From Sabulitectum sp964604135 (GTDB lineage: Bacteria; Fermentibacterota; Fermentibacteria; Fermentibacterales; JCC-6): a stretch of 5,312 nt of DNA. The translations under genes and the position numbers were made by a program. This document shows, piece by piece, positions 1 through 5,312 of the stretch. Positions within the stretch are counted from its first letter, which is position 1. Every line of letters begins with the position of its first letter. The stretch lies in contig CAZRXU010000135.1 of the NCBI GenBank assembly GCA_964604135.1, positions 1-5,312 of the forward strand. Direction: 5' to 3'. Below the pieces are notes generated by a model. That model worked only from the letters and a program-made list of their open reading frames with translations. It did not search any database and was not told the origin of the DNA.

Positions 1-426
1 ATCATGACAGATGCTGATGTAGACGGGGCACACATAAGAACTCTTCTTCTCACATTCTTTTTCAGATACATGCCCAGACTAATCGAAGAAGGAAACATCT
101 TTATAGCACAGCCTCCTCTGTTCAGGCTTAAATGGGGTAAGAAAGAGAGATATGTTTTCTCCGAAGCGGAACGGGATCGCATAATTTCAGAAGAAGTCGG
201 CTCTCAGAAAGTTTCAATACAGCGTTTCAAAGGTCTTGGCGAAATGAACCCCGAGCAACTGTGGGCAACAACAATGGATCCGGAAAGAAGGTTGCTTTTG
301 GAAGTGAAAATAGACGATGCTATAGAGGCAGACAGAATTTTCACTATTCTTATGGGCGACGAGGTAGAGCCTCGCAGGCTTTTCATAGAAGAACATGCGT
401 CGGAGGTGAAGAATCTTGACTACTGA
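1..426 (+). CDS. gyrB: DNA gyrase subunit B, C-terminal part (5' truncated)
   Basis: This is the last 141 residues of GyrB, the gyrase subunit that hydrolyses ATP and carries the TOPRIM metal site used in DNA cleavage and religation. The window begins inside the TOPRIM domain. The first residues read IMTDADVDGAHIRTLLLTFF, the family signature whose DxD aspartates (window residues 4 and 6) bind Mg2+. Next come the AQPPL motif, then QRFKGLGEMNPEQLW (220-264), the conserved GyrB tail motif that contacts GyrA, then TTMDPE and the terminal LMGDEVEPRRLFIEEHA. The protein ends NLDY, close to the usual gyrase B ending NLDI. The distance from the TOPRIM to the C-terminus is that of the compact type such as Bacillus; the roughly 165-residue insert of E. 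coli GyrB is absent. The ATPase (GHKL) and transducer domains lie outside the window. ParE is the main alternative, but the gyrA neighbour and the ending favour GyrB. The reading frame is open to the window edge, so codon 1 here is internal. Confidence 0.97.
   Translation: MMTDADVDGAHIRTLLLTFFFRYMPRLIEEGNIFIAQPPLFRLKWGKKERYVFSEAERDRIISEEVGSQKVSIQRFKGLGEMNPEQLWATTMDPERRLLLEVKIDDAIEADRIFTILMGDEVEPRRLFIEEHASEVKNLDY
402..409 (+). promoter_or_regulatory. Strong Shine-Dalgarno site for gyrA, inside gyrB
   Basis: GGAGGTGA is a near-perfect anti-16S match. It ends 6 nt before the TTG at 416 and lies in the last codons of gyrB. Its position decides the gyrA start: no equally good site precedes the next in-frame Met, codon 23. 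A strong site may offset the weaker TTG start codon, and its place inside gyrB suggests that gyrB translation helps to open or feed gyrA initiation (inference). Confidence 0.85.
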
Positions 427-2911
427 CAAAAACAACCTCCATCAGAGAGAAGTACAACCATCCATACAGCTCGAAGATGAAATGAAAAACTCCTACATTG
501 AATACTCTATGAGTGTTCTTGTAGGCAGAGCACTTCCCGATGTGCGGGACGGTCTTAAGCCAGTTCATAGAAGAATTCTTTACAGCATGTACGAGCAGAA
601 ACTCACCCACCAGAGACCTTACCGCAAGTCAGCAACCGTAGTCGGCGATGTTCTTGGTAAGTACCACCCTCATGGAGATAGCTCTGTTTACGATGCAATG
701 GTAAGAATGGCCCAGAATTTTTCTCTTAGACATCCTTTGGTTCAGGGCCAGGGTAACTTTGGTTCGGTAGATGGAGATCCTGCGGCAGCCTACAGATACA
801 CCGAAGCCAGAATGGCTCGCATCGGCGAGGAAATGCTTTCTGATATTGAAAAAGAAACAGTAGAGTATGAACCCAATTTCGATCAGAGATTAAAGGAGCC
901 AGTTGTTCTCCCTTCTGGCATTCCTAATCTTCTAGTGAATGGTTCTTCCGGTATTGCCGTAGGAATGGCAACCAACATTCCTCCCCACAATCTTAAAGAA
1001 ATAGTCAATGCATGCATCAAGCTCATAGAGGATCCGGATGTTTCCGATGATGATATCATTGAGCTGGTTCAGGCACCAGACTTCCCAACTGGCGGCGTTA
1101 TCATGGGGCTTGGCGGTGTTAGAAATGCCTACAGAACAGGCAGAGGAAGAATTATAGTTCGAAGTAGAATTAGTTCTGAGGAGGTCAATGGAAGAACCTG
1201 TATTATCGTATCCGAATTGCCTTATATGGTGAACAAAGCCAGGCTGATTTCTTCTATTGCCGATCTTGTAAAAGATAAAAGAATAACAGGAATTGCTGAT
1301 CTCCGCGACGAATCCGACAGAGACGGTATGCGCGTGGTGATTGTTTTGAAGCGTGATGCTATTGAAGAGGTAGTTCTGAACCAGTTGTTCAAGCACACCA
1401 CACTTGAAACCACTTTCGGTGCAAATCTTATTGCCATAGTCAACAAAATACCAATGAGGCTCAGCCTTCGTGAAATGCTGTCTTACTACATAGATCACAG
1501 GCATGAGGTGATACTCAGACGGAGCAAATTCGAGTATGCCAAGGCAGAAGCCAGAGCCCATATTCTGCGCGGACTCATTAAGGCTCAGGATAACATTGAT
1601 GAGGTTATCAAAATAATCAAAGCTGCTTCCAGTCAAGCTGAAGCGAAGCAGAATCTTGTGGAGGCTTTTGGGTTCTCAGAGAAGCAGACACAGGCAATTA
1701 TGGAAATGCGGCTGGGTAAACTCACAGCACTTGACAGGAAGTCACTTGAAGAAGAGCTCGCCGAACTAGAAGTTCTGCTTGCTGAGCTGAAGGAAATTCT
1801 GGCAAATAAAAACCGTAGAATGGAAATAGTGGCCGATGAACTCCGAGCGGTTGCCAATCAGTATGGAGAGGAAAGAAGAACAACAATAGTTCCATGGACA
1901 CCTGACGGAATAGATGTTGAAGATATGATACCGGATGATTCTATGGTTGTAGTGGTTTCTCACAGAGGTTACATCAAAAGACTGCCTGTAGATACATGGC
2001 GCAGCCAGTCAAGAGGGGGTCGTGGAAAAACAGGAGTAACAACCAGAGATGAAGATTTTATAGAACAGGTTTTCACTTCCACCAATCATGCTTACATACT
2101 GTTTTTCACAAACCTTGGAAGGTGTCACTGGTTAAAGGTGTGGAAGATTCCGGAAGCAGGAAGAAACAGTCGCGGCAAAGCAATTATCAACCTGCTTGAG
2201 CTACTTCCAGACGAGAGGCCTGTGGCCAGAGTCACAGTCAAGGATTTTTCAGGAGATCGTTTTGTGGTAATGGCAACAAGTGACGGGCGAGTGAAGAAAA
2301 GTTCTCTGGACATGTACAGTCATCCAAGAAGAAATGGAATAAAGGCAATCAGGCTTGTAGAAAACTCCGAGCTTGTACAGGCAGTGATGACAGACGGCAA
2401 TTCCAGTGTTATCCTTGCTACGTCTCACGGAAAGGCTATAAAATTCCCAGAAAATGAACTTCGCGTACAGGGCAGAGATACCATGGGTGTATCCGGAATG
2501 AAACTTAAAGCAGGAGACACGGTGGTTGGTCTTGTTACAGCATCCCCGGAGGATGTTCTAATGTCTGTTACAGAAAATGGTTACGGGAAAAAGACCCCTG
2601 TTTCCGAGTACAGACAAACGCACCGTGGAGGCAGTGGAGTTATCAACATTATCACTGATAAACGAAACGGAAATGTTGTAACAATCTCGTCACCATCAGA
2701 GGGAGATGAAATCCTTCTTGTAACACTGTCCGGTATGGTTATCCGGTTCGATGGAGGAGATGTCAGAATGATAGGCAGAGCAACCAAAGGTGTTCGGCTT
2801 ATGAATCTTCACGAGAACGACACAGTTTCCGATGTAGCATTGATCCCGGCTGAACTGCTGGTAGAAGGGGAGGATGAAGCAGTAAAGGAAACCCAAGAGG
2901 AAGAGGGCTGA
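416..2911 (+). CDS. gyrA: DNA gyrase subunit A (complete, 831 aa)
   Basis: GyrA is the DNA breakage-reunion and wrapping subunit of gyrase; with GyrB it introduces negative supercoils using ATP. The start is TTG at 416, chosen for its strong Shine-Dalgarno site and because it gives an N-terminus of normal length before NSYIEYSMSVLVGRALPDVR. The winged-helix domain holds KYHPHGDSSVYD (82-93) and AAAYRYTEARM (123-133). By alignment with E. coli (offset +6), Tyr128 is the active-site tyrosine, Arg127 its partner, and Ser89/Asp93 match quinolone-region Ser83/Asp87, so no common resistance change is visible. NLLVNGSSGIAVGMATNIPP follows, with Ile180 at the intercalating isoleucine position. The tower and a coiled-coil-rich region run to about residue 490. 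The C-terminal pinwheel shows six blade repeats beginning near residues 515, 565, 621, 669, 719 and 770. The GyrA-box reads QSRGGRG at 531-537 and favours GyrA over ParC. The tail is acidic. Length is normal for the family. The gene overlaps gyrB by 11 nt and the next gene by 1 nt. Confidence 0.98.
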   Translation: MTTDKNNLHQREVQPSIQLEDEMKNSYIEYSMSVLVGRALPDVRDGLKPVHRRILYSMYEQKLTHQRPYRKSATVVGDVLGKYHPHGDSSVYDAMVRMAQNFSLRHPLVQGQGNFGSVDGDPAAAYRYTEARMARIGEEMLSDIEKETVEYEPNFDQRLKEPVVLPSGIPNLLVNGSSGIAVGMATNIPPHNLKEIVNACIKLIEDPDVSDDDIIELVQAPDFPTGGVIMGLGGVRNAYRTGRGRIIVRSRISSEEVNGRTCIIVSELPYMVNKARLISSIADLVKDKRITGIADLRDESDRDGMRVVIVLKRDAIEEVVLNQLFKHTTLETTFGANLIAIVNKIPMRLSLREMLSYYIDHRHEVILRRSKFEYAKAEARAHILRGLIKAQDNIDEVIKIIKAASSQAEAKQNLVEAFGFSEKQTQAIMEMRLGKLTALDRKSLEEELAELEVLLAELKEILANKNRRMEIVADELRAVANQYGEERRTTIVPWTPDGIDVEDMIPDDSMVVVVSHRGYIKRLPVDTWRSQSRGGRGKTGVTTRDEDFIEQVFTSTNHAYILFFTNLGRCHWLKVWKIPEAGRNSRGKAIINLLELLPDERPVARVTVKDFSGDRFVVMATSDGRVKKSSLDMYSHPRRNGIKAIRLVENSELVQAVMTDGNSSVILATSHGKAIKFPENELRVQGRDTMGVSGMKLKAGDTVVGLVTASPEDVLMSVTENGYGKKTPVSEYRQTHRGGSGVINIITDKRNGNVVTISSPSEGDEILLVTLSGMVIRFDGGDVRMIGRATKGVRLMNLHENDTVSDVALIPAELLVEGEDEAVKETQEEEG
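2895..2907 (+). promoter_or_regulatory. Purine-rich ribosome-binding region for the gene after gyrA
   Basis: AAGAGGAAGAGGG lies in the last gyrA codons. The first GAGG (2897-2900) sits 10 nt before the ATG at 2911, a workable though slightly long distance; the second (2903-2906) is only 4 nt away and probably too close. The site is weaker than that of gyrA. With the TGATG stop/start overlap it fits reinitiation by ribosomes ending gyrA (inference). The same bases encode the Glu-rich end of GyrA, so part of the purine richness comes from the protein sequence. Confidence 0.5.
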
Positions 2912-5312
2912 TGGCCGAACTGGGAGAGCTTGATCGAAAAATCAAAGCCTGGGTAGAAATTAAAGAACTGGATCAGATTCCTGTTCGAACCCCCTATGTT
3001 AATGTGCCTGATTTTCCAGACAGCTCCCATGTAAAATTGAAGAGTGTTCCAAAGTTAACTGCCTCGGTAAAACGACTGGATGTTTCTGAACAACTGGGTT
3101 CTGCTGTTTCTGCTCTTGCCTCTTTGATTTCTCTTATGGATAGAGTTGATGCCGAGAAATTGTATACCCACCTGTCTTCTCTCAGTTCTATAATGGATTT
3201 CAATGAAACAGTGGCTTTGAAATGGTTTACTGCATGTCATAATCTGAAAACTGACACGATACATAGTAGCATCTATGGTTTTTTTGTACTTGCAGAGCTT
3301 AATCACACAGAAAGAGTTCATTTCGATTTTTACAGTGCTCTTGCATGTTTGTACAATGTGCTGCAGAGCAGCCGTGCAAATAGCACCACACTGGCGGATG
3401 TGCTTTTCAAAGTGGCCAGGCAGTTTCCACATAGATTTACTTTCGTATGTATAAGAATTGTTTCCGGAGGAGATAAAATTCTGCCTGCTGCGAGGAATAT
3501 GCTTTCTCGTCTGAAAGATCTTCATTTAAGTAAAGAGGAATCCACTTCTGTTCTTGATTTTACAATGGAAACCGGCTGGCTTTTAAGCAGAGAGGACTTT
3601 GACCAGTTCTGGAAGTTCATTTCCACAAAAGGAAGCAGAATTCAGGGCAGATTAACCGGCGGTATAGTTCCTATGAGTTCTATCAGGTTTCTTGCCGGGA
3701 TTTTTCGGGGTATAGAGAAAACAAAAGGCATGGATTCTTTCTTTGAGTCAGAGAGAAGAAAAAAAGTCAAAGCACAGTTCAACATTTCTTCAATACAAGA
3801 AGTGGATAAAGCAATTTTCTCTTTTCCCAGGCTGAAACAGATGATCGACCATCAGATTTTGCTTGATTTGACTGTAGAAACCATTTCCCACCGGGTAACA
3901 GAGAATAACCATTCAAAACTTGGTTATTCTGTTGTTGTTTTTCTAGACAAGGTACTGGATGGGGTAACTCTTGATGAACTTATGACGTTTCTAGATGTTG
4001 CGGCAGACGAACTATCATTTGGGGTAATGATATTTCTTGAAAAACTTGTCGCAGGATCTACCTCAAACAGTAAGCTTTCAGTGTCTGATTTTATGCTCTT
4101 TGCTTCTGTTGTTGTAAGGGTTTTCTCTGTGTGTACCATGCAGGAAAGAACAGCTCTCAAGGCGTTTTACAGAGCACTAACAGATATGGATCAGTCGCAA
4201 GCCACCTGGGCTGTGCAGCAACTGGATCAGGCCATTGTCAGCGTTTCGGATGTTTCCATTGTTCTGTCAGCAACTTCCCTAGTGTTAAGAGCTTCCGGAA
4301 AAGAGAACAGAAAAGAATTCATCTCTCGCATAAGTGTTACCGGCAGACTTATTGATACATTTTCAGAGGCAGACAGGGAAAAAGCTCTTTCCGGTCTTGT
4401 TCCGACATGGGTAGAAAGACTTCTTTCTTTCAGCCTGGAGACAGAGGAGAGGGTAATAGAGTTTCTACAAAAAATTAATGATCGAAGAAACAGAAGCAGA
4501 TATCTGGAAAATGTTGTTACCGGTCTTCTTGGCGAAATTCATCCCAATGATCCGGTTTTTGACGATTGTCTTGCTTTTGCAGTTGACGGGTACAACTCTT
4601 CTGCTGTGGTCGAAAAGCTCCGGGAAGTGGAACACGAGGTATTCAAGAGAGTATTCCGGGCCGGTGGCCGCACAAAAAGGGTAGACGGTTTGATGGTTGA
4701 TCTTCTTGCAATACCAGGATTTGAAGGGAAGAAAACCGAACAGCTTATTAACGGAATACGCCTGATCTGTAACCGCTTCAGCAGACTTGCTGTGTGGGAG
4801 GAAAGGGGAGATTCCCTCTTTGATGAGTTTATCGCCCACGGAGTTGGGAATATTCTGAGAGCCTTTGTCGATAATCCTTCTTCGCTGGAATATTTGAAAG
4901 AGGAAACAATAGAGCTTCTTCTGGATAAACTGATTCAAGACGGGCCAAAGCACGCCAGTTCCCCTCGAGTGGTCAACCCAGGAGGCACGGCTCAGATATT
5001 TTTCGGTTCTATTCTGCCTGCGGCGATCCATCTGTTTGGCAGAAAAGCACAGGCCCTGCCTGCTTTTCTCTTCGAGGTTGCAAGCGAGTTTACAAGAAGC
5101 GTTGGTGGAATGACCGCTGGCGAAGATTTTGTTGAATTCCTGGTTAATAAGCTGGAAATAGAGATACAACAGGATAGCGTAACCGTTCTTGATTCATGGT
5201 TATCACAGAAAAGCCCTCCTCCACTTCAGATCCCTAAAAAATGGTCCAGTCAGAGGCGGAAAGAGTGGAATTCTCTCAGAGTAAGAGAAGATACATCAAA
5301 AATGAAACTCTT
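2911..5312 (+). CDS. Large uncharacterised, mostly helical protein (3' truncated, at least 800 aa)
   Basis: I do not recognise this gene. The frame is open for 800 codons from ATG 2911 to the window edge with no stop, on the same strand as gyrA and with similar codon choice, so it is very likely real. The start is fixed by the TGATG overlap with gyrA; the next in-frame Met is about residue 76. The protein begins MAELGELDRKIKAWVEIKEL, a charged helix, then a proline-containing stretch (about residues 23-50, with PVRTPYVNVPDFPD). The rest reads as successive amphipathic helices rich in Leu, Val, Phe, Ser, Glu and Lys, for example around 60-100, 350-380, 480-530 and 660-680. Moderately hydrophobic stretches lie near residues 394-409 and 694-709; they are interrupted by Arg, or by Pro and His, so they look more like buried helices than clear membrane spans. 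There is no signal peptide. The six cysteines are scattered, with no zinc cluster. No Walker A, protease, kinase or nuclease motif is visible. The last visible residues are basic (KKWSSQRRKEW). A helical-repeat scaffold is one guess; a defining domain may lie beyond the window. Function is unknown. Confidence 0.85.
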   Translation, partial: MAELGELDRKIKAWVEIKELDQIPVRTPYVNVPDFPDSSHVKLKSVPKLTASVKRLDVSEQLGSAVSALASLISLMDRVDAEKLYTHLSSLSSIMDFNETVALKWFTACHNLKTDTIHSSIYGFFVLAELNHTERVHFDFYSALACLYNVLQSSRANSTTLADVLFKVARQFPHRFTFVCIRIVSGGDKILPAARNMLSRLKDLHLSKEESTSVLDFTMETGWLLSREDFDQFWKFISTKGSRIQGRLTGGIVPMSSIRFLAGIFRGIEKTKGMDSFFESERRKKVKAQFNISSIQEVDKAIFSFPRLKQMIDHQILLDLTVETISHRVTENNHSKLGYSVVVFLDKVLDGVTLDELMTFLDVAADELSFGVMIFLEKLVAGSTSNSKLSVSDFMLFASVVVRVFSVCTMQERTALKAFYRALTDMDQSQATWAVQQLDQAIVSVSDVSIVLSATSLVLRASGKENRKEFISRISVTGRLIDTFSEADREKALSGLVPTWVERLLSFSLETEERVIEFLQKINDRRNRSRYLENVVTGLLGEIHPNDPVFDDCLAFAVDGYNSSAVVEKLREVEHEVFKRVFRAGGRTKRVDGLMVDLLAIPGFEGKKTEQLINGIRLICNRFSRLAVWEERGDSLFDEFIAHGVGNILRAFVDNPSSLEYLKEETIELLLDKLIQDGPKHASSPRVVNPGGTAQIFFGSILPAAIHLFGRKAQALPAFLFEVASEFTRSVGGMTAGEDFVEFLVNKLEIEIQQDSVTVLDSWLSQKSPPPLQIPKKWSSQRRKEWNSLRVREDTSKMKL

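Noticed and set aside
932..1636. 234-codon open frame on the - strand inside gyrA
   Set aside because: It is wholly antisense to the conserved breakage-reunion domain of gyrA, has no plausible ribosome site or recognisable product, and its composition reads as a complement of gyrA codons.
2905..2930. Possible terminator or promoter between gyrA and the third gene
   Set aside because: The genes overlap, and no GC-rich hairpin with a T-run and no -35/-10 pair is visible at the junction.
3055..3525. 156-codon open frame on the - strand near the start of the third gene
   Set aside because: It is antisense to the long coding frame and its composition is shadow-like, with many His, Lys, Ser and Thr and no coherent domain.
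4131..4355. Short + strand open frames in another frame (also 4478-4684)
   Set aside because: They lie entirely within the long third gene in an alternative frame, have no convincing ribosome site, and show no recognisable protein features.
4717..4737. GFEGKKT in the unknown protein (from residue 603), resembling a P-loop
   Set aside because: The spacing does not fit GxxxxGK[ST]: no Gly sits five residues before the GK, the residue after GK is Lys instead of Ser/Thr, and no hydrophobic strand plus Walker B partner is evident.
4465..5169. 234-codon open frame on the - strand inside the third gene
   Set aside because: It is antisense to a + strand frame open for 800 codons and joined to gyrA by TGATG. 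Its translation looks low in quality, with scattered charged and Cys residues and no motif. The + strand frame is the better explanation.

Overview
The window is a tightly packed, single-strand piece of a bacterial chromosome. It holds the 3' end of gyrB (1-426), a complete gyrA (416-2911) and the first 800 codons of a large gene I do not recognise (2911 to the window edge). All three lie on the + strand. There is no intergenic DNA: gyrB and gyrA overlap by 11 nt, and gyrA and the third gene overlap by 1 nt (TGATG). This points to one operon with translational coupling. Its promoter would be upstream of the window and its terminator downstream.

GyrB and GyrA form the A2B2 heterotetramer of DNA gyrase. 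GyrB supplies the ATPase and the TOPRIM metal site. GyrA supplies the active-site tyrosine and the DNA-wrapping beta-pinwheel. Everything needed for function in the visible parts is present: the TOPRIM DxD, the active-site Arg-Tyr pair, a quinolone-region Ser/Asp pair of the susceptible type, and a GyrA-box. The box is a slight variant, QSRGGRG.

The third gene is the only part that family knowledge does not explain. It is open for at least 800 codons, looks almost entirely alpha-helical, and has no catalytic, nucleotide-binding or metal-binding motif that I can see. It starts on the last base of the gyrA stop codon.

Organism: a bacterium of moderate-to-low GC that uses many AGA/AGG arginine codons and strong Shine-Dalgarno sites. 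GyrB lacks the long insert seen in E. coli and its relatives. The adjacent gyrB-gyrA order is common in many phyla. I cannot name a phylum; an uncultured or poorly sampled lineage is possible because the third gene is unfamiliar, but that is inference. I saw no RNA genes, mobile elements, CRISPR arrays, obvious repeats or terminators.
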